Assembly: GCA_024637145.1 (NCBI GenBank)
Contig: JAGXFQ010000001.1
Location: 33,893-97,892, forward strand
Origin: Desulfobulbaceae bacterium
GTDB taxonomy: Bacteria; Desulfobacterota; Desulfobulbia; Desulfobulbales; SURF-16
DNA: 64,000 bases
Direction of reading: 5' to 3'
The position numbers were made by a program, and so were the translations under genes. The first letter of the stretch is position 1. The number at the start of each line of letters is the position of its first letter. Positions 37,301 through 46,977 of the stretch are shown piece after piece. The notes beneath the pieces are model-generated. The model saw only the letters and a program-made list of their open reading frames with translations, had not been told where the DNA came from and made no database searches.

Positions 37301-37333
37301 AAAAGAGGGGAGGCTAGACGCCTCCCCTCTTTT
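37301..37333 (-). terminator. Terminator between precursor peptide and maturase genes
   Basis: 13-bp perfect stem AAAAGAGGGGAGG / CCTCCCCTCTTTT with a 7-base loop; read on the minus strand it ends in a T-run. Position between the peptide stop and the maturase start suggests partial termination, giving more peptide than enzyme. Confidence 0.85.
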
Positions 37334-37357
37334 CACATTTACCGCGTGCTTGCGGCC

Positions 37358-37453
37358 TTAACGCACCGCAACGGGTCCGCTTGCGCAACACATTGATGAC
37401 TGGGCCACCTGGTTGGCAGAAACTCCCCTGTTGATAATAACGATTTTTTTCAC
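37358..37453 (-). CDS. Probable RiPP precursor peptide (geopeptide-like)
   Basis: 31 codons from a GTG start with a GGGGGA ribosome site seven bases upstream. The product begins MKKIVIINRG, continues VSANQVAQSS, and has a MCCASGP segment followed by VAVR-stop. A charged/hydrophobic leader with a short C-terminal core containing adjacent cysteines is what a radical SAM/SPASM enzyme encoded next door would modify. No homology search was possible, and the ORF is too short for usual callers. Assignment rests on context, ribosome site and composition. Confidence 0.7.
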   Translation of the reverse strand: MKKIVIINRGVSANQVAQSSMCCASGPVAVR

Positions 37454-37546
37454 AGCTATCCCCCATCATAAAAGATTTGCAGAAAATGTTGCCCTGCTGG
37501 CAACAATACCTAACAACTTCAAAAGTTTATCATAGTTACGACAAAA

Positions 37547-39427
37547 TCAAAACCGAAATTTCAGGCCGGCCTCCAGCCAGCGCGGGCTATTCTTCAACCA
37601 ATCGTCATTGTACTGGCTGTCATTGGTCAGGTTATGGCCCACGACAAAGAGATCGGCCTGCAGCCTGTCCTGCTGCCAGAGGGTCCTGATGGCGCTGAGT
37701 TCCCAGATAATGGAGTTATCCTCCCCATTGAGATACAAGGGGGACACAAGGGTGCCATAGTTGGCATAATGACCGGCAAGCTCCAGGGTGGCGATGTCGG
37801 CATTATCATAGGTGAGGATAAGGTTGGCCTCCTGCTGGATGCCATGTTCCTTGTCCATATTGGAGAGATGGCTGTAGGTGTAGTTGATTGCCAGGGTGAG
37901 ATCGTACCAGGGCAGGGTCTCCACCTCCACCTCAAAGCCGGCCCGCTCCTCCTCGCCGAGATTTTCATAGAGCCCGGTGGTACTCGACCAGGCAAAGGCA
38001 TCCTTGGCTTCATGGTAGAAGAGGGTGGTTTTCAGGCGGCAGAACCGGGCCGCCGTAGTCTCGATGCCGGCCTGGTAGGACCAGACCAGCTCCGGATCTA
38101 GGTCCTCGTTGGCACCCCAATAACCACTTTTCTCGTCCGTATAGGTCACCGGCGGCTTGCGGAAGCCGCGGGAGATGCTGGCCCGCAGCAGGGTGTCGGC
38201 GGTGAGGAAATAGGTGGCACCCAGGCTGGGGCTCAGCACATTCTTGACCTCGTTAGAAGTGTCAAGACGGAGACCAGGGATAACGGTGAGCTTGCCCAGG
38301 CGGATGGTGTCGTTGATGTAATAGGCGACCAGATCCTCACTGAGGTGGTCAGGTGGCGTGCCGGCCAGCTCATCATACATCTGCAACTCATTACGCAGAT
38401 AATCCACCCCCACCACGATCTCCTGGTTGGCCAGGGACCAGTTGAGGCGGCCATTGAGGCCCTCAGAGTTCTGCTTGTCCGTATCACCCCAGGCAACGCT
38501 GCCATCGGAAAGATCAAAGCCATTACGATTATAGTCATTATCAAAGCGGTAGCCATTGACATGGAAGTTGAGGGTGCTGGTCAGGCGGGCATCGAAGCTG
38601 GCGGTAAAGAAGAGATTGCGGTCATCAAGATACTCCTCATAACCCCAGATGGGGAAATACCCGGCCTTATACTCCGGATCGGTGTAGCCGGCGGTGACGG
38701 CGAGCTTCATGGCCGCCGGCAACTCCAGATCCACCTTGCCGTAGAAGGATTTATTATCATAATTCTTATCATCCAGGAGGCCGTCCGACTTCTGCTTGGC
38801 CCCGGACAGATAATAGCCAAGCTTGGAAACCCGACCGGCCAGCTCCACACTGGAATCCTGACTGGCGAACTCGCCGTAGGAGGCATGGACTGAGCCCTTG
38901 GGCTGCAGGGTGTCACCGGTGTCCTTGGTGATGATATTGATGACGCCGCCCAGGGCCGAACCCCAGGTGGAGGAGGCAGCGCCCTTGATCACCTCGATGC
39001 GCTTGACGATGCGGATGGGGACGATATTGGCAAAAGTGAGATCCTGGCTGGCCTTGGAGATCTTCACCCCGTCCAGGTAGACCGCCACCTGCTGCCAGGA
39101 GGAACCATGGATGGTCAGAAAGTTGCTGCCATTAAAGTCCTGCCCATGATAACCCACAAAAACCCCGGCCACCCTATTGAGCACATCATCGACATTATGG
39201 GCGTTCATCCGCTCGATCTCGGCGGCGGTGATAATGGTAACGTTCTCGGCCACCTGGCTGAGGGGCTTAGCGATGCGGGTGGCGGCCTCCACCACCTGGG
39301 CCTCGTCAAAGTAGAGGGCGAGGAAGTCATCCTCACCATTTTGCAGCGCCTGCTCGGCAGCAGAACTTACAGAGCCGCCGGCCAGCAGCCAGAGGCCGAC
39401 CACACAGGTCGTAAAATATTTTGTCAT
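37547..39427 (-). CDS. TonB-dependent outer-membrane receptor
   Basis: 626 residues. Signal peptide about 1–24 (…GGSVSSAA), a TonB-box-like stretch, plug at about 45–160 (RVAGVFVGYHGQDFNGSNFLTIHGSS; KGAASSTWGSALGGVINIIT), then the barrel ending LKFRF with the terminal Phe. Substrate not evident; plug and size fit siderophore/cobalamin-type receptors. It is upstream of, and on the same strand as, the precursor peptide and maturase (93 bp gap), and divergent from the substrate-binding protein/kinase cluster. Confidence 0.9.
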   Translation of the reverse strand: MTKYFTTCVVGLWLLAGGSVSSAAEQALQNGEDDFLALYFDEAQVVEAATRIAKPLSQVAENVTIITAAEIERMNAHNVDDVLNRVAGVFVGYHGQDFNGSNFLTIHGSSWQQVAVYLDGVKISKASQDLTFANIVPIRIVKRIEVIKGAASSTWGSALGGVINIITKDTGDTLQPKGSVHASYGEFASQDSSVELAGRVSKLGYYLSGAKQKSDGLLDDKNYDNKSFYGKVDLELPAAMKLAVTAGYTDPEYKAGYFPIWGYEEYLDDRNLFFTASFDARLTSTLNFHVNGYRFDNDYNRNGFDLSDGSVAWGDTDKQNSEGLNGRLNWSLANQEIVVGVDYLRNELQMYDELAGTPPDHLSEDLVAYYINDTIRLGKLTVIPGLRLDTSNEVKNVLSPSLGATYFLTADTLLRASISRGFRKPPVTYTDEKSGYWGANEDLDPELVWSYQAGIETTAARFCRLKTTLFYHEAKDAFAWSSTTGLYENLGEEERAGFEVEVETLPWYDLTLAINYTYSHLSNMDKEHGIQQEANLILTYDNADIATLELAGHYANYGTLVSPLYLNGEDNSIIWELSAIRTLWQQDRLQADLFVVGHNLTNDSQYNDDWLKNSPRWLEAGLKFRF

Positions 39428-39834
39428 CTCTCCCCCAAATTTAAAAACAAAACTTTCTTTTCGGAATTCCTAACTAATTAACACTTTTTAAGAGCAAAAA
39501 CCTATACTTACAAAAAAAACACTGCCAAAGGATGGGATACGAACATGCCTTGTAATAAATTTCACCCTTCTGCACAAACATTTTCCCCGTAACTCTTTGA
39601 ATTTAGGCCTAACAATACTTCACTCAAACGACAGGGTCAGCGCTGATTTCCTCTTCCTGGTCATCGCCTTACGCCTTTGTTCCTGACAAAAGTTGTAATT
39701 TTTGCGGCACAGGGTATAACCAAGAACCAAACGGTAAACAAGGCCCTTGTCCGCCCCATGAAGACAAGCTCTCGCCCGCCAGGCTTCCGACATGCCGGCA
39801 ACCACTTTCATCAGCAAAGCTAACCAGCCACTCC
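39428..39834. other. Divergent regulatory region
   Basis: About 400 bases between the TonB receptor and the substrate-binding protein genes, AT-rich near 39460–39520. No riboswitch core, Fur-type palindrome or strong hairpin was recognised. Short open frames here have no ribosome site or family resemblance. Confidence 0.35.
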
Positions 39835-40746
39835 ATGCTTAAGAGACTCTGCCTTACCATCCTCATCCTCTGCCATATGGCACCGGCCTGCTATGGCCTG
39901 GAGGTGGTGGCAGTGAAATCGAGCCCAGCCCAGCCCTACGAGGCGGCCCTGCAGGCCTTCCGCAAGGAGCTCATCGCCCTCTCCCTGGGGCACGGCACCA
40001 AGACCATCCAGCCGAACATCACCATCAGAACCATCAGCCTGCGCGACGACGAGCAGCCCGCAGAGCTCAGACATGAGATCAACAAGGGCAAAGCAGATCT
40101 CATTGTGGCCCTGGGCAGCAAGGCCTTACGTTTAGCTGCCCCAATCCACGATATCCCCATCATCTATCTCCTGGTGCCCTTCCCCGCTGAGATTGCCGGC
40201 GGCCAGGCCAATATCACCGGCGTCCTCCTCCAGCCTGAGGCCGGTGCCCAGTTTCGCACCCTCAATGATATCATGCCCGGCGCCAAACGGGTGGGAGTGA
40301 TCTACGACCCGGCGAAGACAGCCGCCCTGGTTGACCAGGCCGCCGCTACCAACAGCGGCACCGTCTTTGTCCGCCGCCCGGCCCGTTCCGGCCAGGAGGT
40401 TCCCGACCATCTGGCCAGCCTGGCCGGCGAGATAGACCTGTTATGGATGCTGCCGGACAGCACCATTTTGTCACCGCAGACCGCCAAGAGCTTCTATCGT
40501 TTTGCCCATCAGCACCAGATACCCATCTTGGCCTTCTCGGAAAAATACCTGACCAGGGGCGCCACTTTTGCCATCCACCTCGACCTTGAAGAAATGGGGC
40601 GGATGGCTGCCCTTTTAGCCCTGCGCATCAAACAGGGCGAAAAGCCCCAGGACCTGCCACCCACGAGAACGGAGCGGGTGACCCTCAAGCTCAACCGTAC
40701 CATGATCGACAAACTAGGCCTCAAGCTCCAGGAGGGCCAACCATGA
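39835..40746 (+). CDS. ABC-type substrate-binding protein (DUF534/ABC_sub_bind)
   Basis: 303 residues with a signal peptide (about 1–21, ending ACYG). The fold pattern VVAVKSSPAQPYEAAL … DLIVALGSKAL … IIYLLVPFP … GAKRVGVIYDP … LLWMLPDSTILSP … IPILAFSEKYLTRGATFAI is that of the DUF534 periplasmic binding family. There are no ABC permease or ATPase genes nearby. Its stop overlaps the next kinase start by 4 bp, so it is probably a periplasmic ligand sensor for that kinase rather than a transporter part. Confidence 0.8.
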   Translation: MLKRLCLTILILCHMAPACYGLEVVAVKSSPAQPYEAALQAFRKELIALSLGHGTKTIQPNITIRTISLRDDEQPAELRHEINKGKADLIVALGSKALRLAAPIHDIPIIYLLVPFPAEIAGGQANITGVLLQPEAGAQFRTLNDIMPGAKRVGVIYDPAKTAALVDQAAATNSGTVFVRRPARSGQEVPDHLASLAGEIDLLWMLPDSTILSPQTAKSFYRFAHQHQIPILAFSEKYLTRGATFAIHLDLEEMGRMAALLALRIKQGEKPQDLPPTRTERVTLKLNRTMIDKLGLKLQEGQP

Positions 40747-42515
40747 TCCTCAGCCATTTCCTCAAACAGATGCGGGCCAGCTATTCGGCCAAACTCATCG
40801 CCATCTTTATCGCCGCCCTCTGCCTGATGGCCACGGCCCTCAATATCACCTCGAACCGGATGCAAAAAAGCTCCTACACCAAGTATATGCAAAGCAGCGG
40901 TCTGGCCCTGGCCCAGCTGCTGGCCAACTCCGTCCAACTCGATGTCTTCAGCGAAAATCTTGAACAACTGCAGATCCCGGCGGCATCTCTGTTAAGCCGG
41001 GAGGATATCCTCCAGGTGGAGATCCTCACCAGCAAGGGTCTTCCCCTTGTCAGCCTGGGCAAAACGCACAAGCGTAACCAGATCCCGGACCGGGCCGCCC
41101 TACTCACCGAGATCCGGGCCCAAGCCTCTCATTTCAAGGAATGGTCCACCACTTTTTCCTACTGGTGGCCGGTGAAGGCCCTGGCCACGACCAGCAGCGA
41201 AGATGCCCTCTATTTCGATGTCGAGCCTGCACAACCCGACGGGGAGCAAGAGCCTCTGGGCTATGTCACCCTGCTGGTCTCCAAGAGCCGTTACGAAAAG
41301 GACATCAGAGAAATGGCGATCAAGACGGGGTTCACCATCCTGCTCCTGCTCATCTTGCTGGTGACAGGCACCCTGCTGCTCACTCGCCGGATGACCCTGC
41401 CTCTGCGCACCCTGGTCCACAAGATCCAGTCTCAATACACCATTGGCGAGGGCCATGACGATATCGGCCTCTTGGACACCACGGTGACCAACCTGATCCA
41501 GGACCTGGACCACTCCTTTGAGACCATCAATAATCTCAAGACGGGTCTGGAGAACCAGGTGGAGGAACGCACCAAACAACTGGCCTTGGCCAATCAGGGG
41601 CTCACCACCCGCCAGGAATATCTTGAGGAGGCCAATCACCAACTGAAAAAGACCATGCGGGAACTGCAGGAAACCGAGGGCCAGCTCATTCAGTCCGAAA
41701 AGATGGCGGCCCTTGGCCAGGTGGTGGCTGGGGTCGCCCATGAGATAAATAATAATATCAATTTCATATCCGGCGCCTTGCCCTCTCTCAGCCGGGGCAT
41801 CAATGATCTTAAAGAACTCACCCGGACATTTGGGGCCGCCTGCCTGGAAGAGCCCGGCGAAAAACAGGCCGAGATGCGGCTTAAGGCCCTGGCCCTCAAA
41901 AAAGAGATTGAACAGGATGACCTCTTTACCTCCATGGATGAGCTCATGGGCAACATCCGCGAAGGGGTGAAGCGCACCATCAGCATTGTCACCGACCTGC
42001 ACACCTTTTCCCGGGCTGACGAGCAAGGATTCAAGAGGGTGGATCTCCACTCTTCCCTGGATTCCACCCTCACCTTTGTCAACAAAAAATACCTGAAAGA
42101 TATTTTTATCCACCAGGAATATGGCACCATACCCCTGGTAACCTGCCGGCCGGGCCGGCTCAACCAGGTTTTTCTCAACATCATGAATAACGGCATCCAG
42201 GCCATGGCCAGGCAAGGCGGCACCCTGAAAATCACCACCTTTGAGCACGATGACCATGTCCATATCCGGTTCAGCGATACAGGCGGCGGTATCAGCAAAG
42301 AGATACTCCCTAAAATTTTCGACCCCTTCTTCACCAGTAAAGGACCGGGAGCGGGAACAGGGATTGGCCTGGCGGTGAGCTATAAAATTATCCAGGAGCA
42401 CCGGGGCCGGATTACGGTAACCAGCCGCGAGGGTGAAGGCAGTATCTTTGAGGTCATCCTCCCGGTTGACGGACAGAAAGAGGCCCTGCCGCCTGTTGAC
42501 AACAGTGCTGGCTGA
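40743..42515 (+). CDS. Membrane sensor histidine kinase with HAMP and coiled coil
   Basis: 590 residues: membrane spans about 16–35 and 195–214 around a 160-residue periplasmic region, HAMP (about 215–265), long coiled coil (about 265–318), HisKA with H333 (GVAHEINNNINF), and HATPase (NIMNNGIQAM, FSDTGGGIS, GTGIGLAVS). It overlaps the binding-protein gene (ATGA), arguing for a sensor pair. It lacks a receiver; the next gene supplies one. Confidence 0.9.
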   Translation: MILSHFLKQMRASYSAKLIAIFIAALCLMATALNITSNRMQKSSYTKYMQSSGLALAQLLANSVQLDVFSENLEQLQIPAASLLSREDILQVEILTSKGLPLVSLGKTHKRNQIPDRAALLTEIRAQASHFKEWSTTFSYWWPVKALATTSSEDALYFDVEPAQPDGEQEPLGYVTLLVSKSRYEKDIREMAIKTGFTILLLLILLVTGTLLLTRRMTLPLRTLVHKIQSQYTIGEGHDDIGLLDTTVTNLIQDLDHSFETINNLKTGLENQVEERTKQLALANQGLTTRQEYLEEANHQLKKTMRELQETEGQLIQSEKMAALGQVVAGVAHEINNNINFISGALPSLSRGINDLKELTRTFGAACLEEPGEKQAEMRLKALALKKEIEQDDLFTSMDELMGNIREGVKRTISIVTDLHTFSRADEQGFKRVDLHSSLDSTLTFVNKKYLKDIFIHQEYGTIPLVTCRPGRLNQVFLNIMNNGIQAMARQGGTLKITTFEHDDHVHIRFSDTGGGISKEILPKIFDPFFTSKGPGAGTGIGLAVSYKIIQEHRGRITVTSREGEGSIFEVILPVDGQKEALPPVDNSAG

Positions 42516-42644
42516 CAGGGGCCGGCACTGTTATGCAAAATGCAAAAAACCACCTTCATCATTGTCTGCTGCGGCATTCACTGTTATTCAGAGGGAAGGT
42601 GAGATGGTGACGATTTTATCAATCCAGTTTTTGGGAGCAGATTT

Positions 42645-44474
42645 ATGGACAAGCTGAAACTCCTCTACGTTGATGACGAAGAGGTGAATCTTTCCAATTT
42701 CAAGATGGCCCTGAAACACCACTTCCTGGTGATCACCGCCTGCTCTGCCCAAGAAGCGCTTACCTGCTTCAGCAACCAGGGGAAGATCGCCCTGGTGGTG
42801 GCTGACCAGAAAATGCCCGGCATGGATGGCACCGAGTTGCTGGCTGAAATCCGCAGCCGCTACCCTGATACGGTGCGCATCATGCTCACGGCCTACAGTG
42901 AGCCTGCAGATATCATGGCAGCCATCAATAAGGGTGAAGTCTATCATTATCTCACCAAGCCCTGGCAGGAAGAGATTCTCCTGGATACCCTGAACAAGGC
43001 GGCGGAAAAATACCGGCTCACCCAGCAAAACAAGATCCTACTCACCCAGCTCAGGGAAAAGAATGAGGCGCTCCAGCGGGAATTGCGTACCAGCCGATTC
43101 CTGAAAGATTCGTTAATCCGCCGCGATCTTATCCTCTCCGCCGTCAATGAGACTTCCCAAAAAATCATCAGCAGCGCCCACTGGCGCCACTTTACCGAGC
43201 CTCTCATTGCCCGCCTTGGCCTGGTGATGGCCGTGTCAAAGGTGCATATTTACTGCCTCTCTCAGGACGCTTCCGGCAATACCAGGGTGCAGCAGGAATT
43301 TGAATGGGCCTCGGAAGGAGCGGTCACAGCAGATCATCCCTGCCTGCCCACCTACTTCTCCTTTGCAGAGATCCACCTTGAGCGCTGGCTCTGCTTGCTG
43401 GCGAGGGGTGAAAGCATCATTGACAACACCGAGGATTTCCCGCCCCAGGAGGCTGCCTTGCTGCAGGCCTCCCATATCTACTCCCTGATCTGCACTCCCA
43501 TTATGGTGGGCAACCGATGCTGGGGTTTTCTCAGCCTGGCAGATTGTTCCACAAAGCGGAGCTGGCCGGCCCTGGAGATCGCTGCCGTGAAAACAGCGGC
43601 CAGCCTTATTGCCGAAGCCGTACACCGGGAAGAAATGGATACGGAGCTCTCCATCAAACAGGCACAGCTGACCCAGGCGGGCAGGCTCACCGCCATAGGG
43701 GAAATGGCCAAAGGCATGGCCCATGAAATCAATCTACCCATGAGTCTGATCAGCCTTGGCGCCGACGAGATTCACCAATATTTCTGCAAAAATAAACCGG
43801 ACTCCCCCTGCAGCCAGACCGCCAAAGAGATCACCGGCCAGGTTACCAAGGTGATGCGTCTCCTTGAAGATATGCGGCTCTTTGCCACCCTGGCCAGAGA
43901 AAAGATAAGCGACATCAACCTCTACTGGACCATCAACAGCGCCCTCACCTTTTTCCGCGAACAATTCAGAGCGTATCTGATTCAACTCCACGAAGAAACC
44001 AGTGAGGGCGTACCCTCCATCTCCACCGACAACCAGAAGGCGGAACAGATCCTGGTCAATCTCCTGGCCAATGCCCGCTATGCGGTGATGCAAAAAGCCG
44101 CTGAAATCAAAAAATTCCCCATGCAGGTGTGGGTCCGGCTCTATAAAGAAGAGCTCACCGAAGAGATCAAACGGAAAATAACGACACCAGCGGCACAGGA
44201 AGAGCTCTCCGCCGTCCTCATTCTTGAAGTGGAGGACAATGGTGTCGGCATGTCAGAAGAAACCAGGCAACATTGCACAGATCCTTTTTTCACCACCAAA
44301 CCAAGAGGCGAAGGCACCGGCCTGGGTCTCTCGGTATCAAAGAGCTTAATCAAGGAGCTCGGCTTCCACCTGGAAATAGAATCCACCCTGGGAGAGGGCT
44401 CGCTCTTTCGCCTCACCATTCCCACCTACGCAGAGTATCCCGTGCTGCTCGACAACAATGAGATCCAGTTTTAA
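42645..44474 (+). CDS. Soluble REC–GAF–histidine kinase
   Basis: 609 residues without membrane spans. An N-terminal receiver (D54, VVADQKMPG) is followed by a coiled coil (about 120–160), a GAF-like sensor domain (about 165–330, with several cysteines), HisKA with H360 (GMAHEINLPMS), and HATPase (NLLANARYAV, VEDNGVGMS, GTGLGLSVS). An intermediate phosphorelay kinase taking phosphate from the membrane kinase upstream is inferred. The kinase part resembles that of the 18.5-kb PAS kinase. Confidence 0.88.
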   Translation: MDKLKLLYVDDEEVNLSNFKMALKHHFLVITACSAQEALTCFSNQGKIALVVADQKMPGMDGTELLAEIRSRYPDTVRIMLTAYSEPADIMAAINKGEVYHYLTKPWQEEILLDTLNKAAEKYRLTQQNKILLTQLREKNEALQRELRTSRFLKDSLIRRDLILSAVNETSQKIISSAHWRHFTEPLIARLGLVMAVSKVHIYCLSQDASGNTRVQQEFEWASEGAVTADHPCLPTYFSFAEIHLERWLCLLARGESIIDNTEDFPPQEAALLQASHIYSLICTPIMVGNRCWGFLSLADCSTKRSWPALEIAAVKTAASLIAEAVHREEMDTELSIKQAQLTQAGRLTAIGEMAKGMAHEINLPMSLISLGADEIHQYFCKNKPDSPCSQTAKEITGQVTKVMRLLEDMRLFATLAREKISDINLYWTINSALTFFREQFRAYLIQLHEETSEGVPSISTDNQKAEQILVNLLANARYAVMQKAAEIKKFPMQVWVRLYKEELTEEIKRKITTPAAQEELSAVLILEVEDNGVGMSEETRQHCTDPFFTTKPRGEGTGLGLSVSKSLIKELGFHLEIESTLGEGSLFRLTIPTYAEYPVLLDNNEIQF

Positions 44475-44569
44475 GTATCAAGATTAATTAGCTTATTTTT
44501 GCTGCTGTGAAAAAAAAGATCGCCCTTTCTAACAAACTCTATTAGCGTACACCCTGACAAACAAAATTT

Positions 44570-44727
44570 GTACCTGCTCACCCCATGGCCACCTCAATTA
44601 CAATAACCACCTGAGTTGTAACTGCTTGCAGGGTGCCGGAGATTGTCGCGATCAGACCGGCGCCGCGTATATGTCATACGTAAGCCGGCCTGATCGCGGG
44701 AAGATTCGGTGCCCTGTGAGCAGTTAC
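44570..44727. repeat. Intergenic element B, copy 2 (long form)
   Basis: 158 bp with the same ends as the copy at 8993 (GTACCTGCTCAC … GTGAGCAGTTAC). Relative to copy 1 it holds about 68 extra bases after GTAACTGCTTGC; these form their own stem (CGCGATCAG / CTGATCGCG and neighbours). The response regulator gene starts 31 bases after it. Confidence 0.75.
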
Positions 44728-44758
44728 CAAAATTCACCGATTCTGTCAGGAGAGGCCC

Positions 44759-45169
44759 TTGGCTGTTTTTAAAAACAATAAAATCTTGATAGTTGATGAC
44801 GAGCCGCTGAACAGGCTTTTTCTGGTCGACCTGCTCAAGATGCATAACCTCACCCCCATTCAGGCCGTTAATGGCAGAGAGGCGATCCAGCACTGGTTGG
44901 CCAATGATTTTTTTGCCATTCTCATGGATATTCAAATGCCGGAAATGAACGGCCTGGATGCCGCCCAGTTCATCCGCCAGCAGGAAGAGGAAGAGGGGCG
45001 GCCCGAAACACCCATCATCGCCATTACTGCCTACGGCACCAAGGCGTCCCAGGCAGATTGCGAGCAGGCAGGCATGAACGGCTATCTCGCCAAACCTCTG
45101 AACATATCAGCCCTCCTGGAAACCATTGCACCCTTCTGCGCCTCCCCTTTGTCGATGCTCTTTACATAA
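44759..45169 (+). CDS. CheY-like single-domain response regulator
   Basis: 136 residues, one receiver domain: ILIVDDEPLN acidic pair, phospho-acceptor D57 (AILMDIQMPEMNG), IIAITAYGT switch Thr, YLAKPLN Lys. No output domain. It starts at TTG with AGGAGAGG upstream; no ATG suits. It ends the signalling cluster begun at 39.8 kb and may be the terminal acceptor, but element B separates it from the kinases, so separate transcription is possible. Confidence 0.85.
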   Translation: MAVFKNNKILIVDDEPLNRLFLVDLLKMHNLTPIQAVNGREAIQHWLANDFFAILMDIQMPEMNGLDAAQFIRQQEEEEGRPETPIIAITAYGTKASQADCEQAGMNGYLAKPLNISALLETIAPFCASPLSMLFT

Positions 45170-45234
45170 ACCGTAAAGCTGAGCAGGGGCGATAGATTAT
45201 CGCCATTATTTCAGCATCTTACAAAAAAAATAAC

Positions 45235-45267
45235 AAAAGCCGGCCAGGGTTTCCCTGGCCGGCTTTT
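45235..45267. terminator. Bidirectional terminator between response regulator and ilvC
   Basis: 15-bp perfect stem AAAAGCCGGCCAGGG / CCCTGGCCGGCTTTT with a 3-base loop, serving two convergent genes. Confidence 0.88.
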
Positions 45268-45292
45268 GTTGTGGTGCTGCAAAAAGAGGTGA

Positions 45293-46765
45293 TTAGATAA
45301 CGCGCTGCATGGCTCCCATATAGGAACGAAGTTCTTCACCGATGGCCTCGACGCCGGTATAACGAATCATCTCGTTGGCCTGGATCAATTCGACATTGTC
45401 CACCCCGTTGTTCTTGAGGGTGAGCCCCTTGCCGATCACATCGGTGTCCACGGACTTCATGAACTCCTGCAGCATGGGTAAGGCGGCGTGATTAAAGAGA
45501 TAACAGCCATACTCGGCGGTATCGGAGATAACCACATTCATCTCATAGAGTTTCTTGCGGGCAATGGTATTGGCGATGAGGGGAACCTCATGCAGGGATT
45601 CGTAATAGGCGGACTCTTCCTTGATACCGGCGGAAACCATGGTATCAAAGGCCAGTTCCACCCCGGCCTTGATCATGGCCACCATCAGGATGGCGTTGTC
45701 AAAATATTCCTGCTCGTCAATAGCCATGGTGCCGGAAACGGCCTTTTCAAAGGCGGACTCACCGGTCTCGGCCCGCCACTTCAGGAGATTGGCGTCGTCG
45801 TTGGCCCAATCCTTCATCATGGTGGCGGAGAAGTCACCGCTCATGATGTCGTCCATGTGTTTCTCAAAGAGGGGGCAGAGGATCTCCTTCAACTCTTCGG
45901 CCAGAGAGACGGCCTTGATCTTGGCGGGGTTGGAGAGACGGTCCATCATGTTGGTAATGCCGCCGTATTTGAGGGCTTCGGTGATGGTCTCCCAGCCGTA
46001 CTGGATGAGCTTGGAGGCATAGCCGGAATCCATGCCCTTTTCCATCATCTTGTCATAGCAGAGCAGGGAGCCGGTCTGCAACATCCCGCAGAGGATGGTC
46101 TGCTCACCCATGAGGTCTGATTTGACTTCCGCGATGAAAGAGGATTGCAGGACGCCGGCCCGGTCACCGCCTGTGCCGCAGGCATAGGCCTTGGCCAGAT
46201 CCCAGCCATGACCCTGGGGGTCATTCTCGCGATGGACGGCAATGAGGGTGGGGACGCCGAAACCGCGTTTATACTCCTCACGCACCTCGGTGCCGGGGGA
46301 CTTGGGGGCAACCATGATCACGGTGAGATCCTTGCGGACCTGCATACCTTCCTCAACGATATTAAAGCCGTGGGAATAGGAAAGACAGGCCCCCTGCTTC
46401 ATGAGGGGCATAATGGCGGCCACCACCTTGCTGTGCTGTTTATCCGGAGTGAGGTTGCTCACCAGATCGGCGCCGGGGATCAGCTCCTCGTAGGTGCCCA
46501 CGGTAAAACCGTTTTCCGTAGCGTTCTTCCAGCTCTGCCGCTTCTCATCAATGGCGCCTTGACGCAGGGTGTAGGAGACATCCAGGCCGCTGTCACGCAG
46601 GTTCAGTCCCTGGTGCAGGCCCTGGGCACCGCAGCCGACGATAACGATCTTCTTGCCCATAAGGGCGGCAACGCCGTCAAACTCGTCAGAATCCATAAAG
46701 CGGCACTGGCCAAGCTCTTCCAGCTGCAGCCGCAGCGGCAGGGTATTGAAATAATTGTTTCCCAT
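45293..46765 (-). CDS. ilvC: Ketol-acid reductoisomerase, class II
   Basis: NADPH-dependent conversion of 2-acetolactate (or acetohydroxybutyrate) to dihydroxy acid in valine, isoleucine and leucine synthesis. The 490 residues match the long enterobacterial class II form: Rossmann [34 protein letters not shown], and the duplicated C-terminal helical domain with [11 protein letters not shown]. The start has a GGAG region upstream. It is divergent from an IlvY-type activator gene. Confidence 0.95.
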   Translation of the reverse strand: MGNNYFNTLPLRLQLEELGQCRFMDSDEFDGVAALMGKKIVIVGCGAQGLHQGLNLRDSGLDVSYTLRQGAIDEKRQSWKNATENGFTVGTYEELIPGADLVSNLTPDKQHSKVVAAIMPLMKQGACLSYSHGFNIVEEGMQVRKDLTVIMVAPKSPGTEVREEYKRGFGVPTLIAVHRENDPQGHGWDLAKAYACGTGGDRAGVLQSSFIAEVKSDLMGEQTILCGMLQTGSLLCYDKMMEKGMDSGYASKLIQYGWETITEALKYGGITNMMDRLSNPAKIKAVSLAEELKEILCPLFEKHMDDIMSGDFSATMMKDWANDDANLLKWRAETGESAFEKAVSGTMAIDEQEYFDNAILMVAMIKAGVELAFDTMVSAGIKEESAYYESLHEVPLIANTIARKKLYEMNVVISDTAEYGCYLFNHAALPMLQEFMKSVDTDVIGKGLTLKNNGVDNVELIQANEMIRYTGVEAIGEELRSYMGAMQRVI

Positions 46766-46905
46766 GATGTTTCTCCTTATAAAGGTTGTTTCAGGTGTGC
46801 CTGCCGCAGACCTTGGTCTGGCCAGGGCACATTGATATATTCAGATAGAGCATCCACCTTAGCCGTTTTTATTGTTGCGTCAAGTGAATTATATGGCATA
46901 CTGTT

Positions 46906-46920
46906 TTGCACTACGCGCAA
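46906..46920. promoter_or_regulatory. Probable IlvY (LysR-type) operator
   Basis: TTGCACTACGCGCAA, a TTGC-N7-GCAA dyad with the LysR-type T-N11-A form, in the 212-bp ilvC–ilvY intergenic region, 57 bp before the activator start. A further TTGCG half-site lies at about 46875. Confidence 0.6.
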
Positions 46921-46977
46921 CATTAGTCACAAAGCGGCCCAGGGGCAGGATAAGGCCATGGCAGACAGAGGCAGAAA

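Noticed and set aside
39620..39817. 65-codon ORF in the TonB receptor/binding-protein gap
   Set aside because: No ribosome site and no recognisable composition or motif.
39835..40746. ABC importer operon
   Set aside because: No permease or ATPase gene nearby; the binding protein overlaps a histidine kinase instead.
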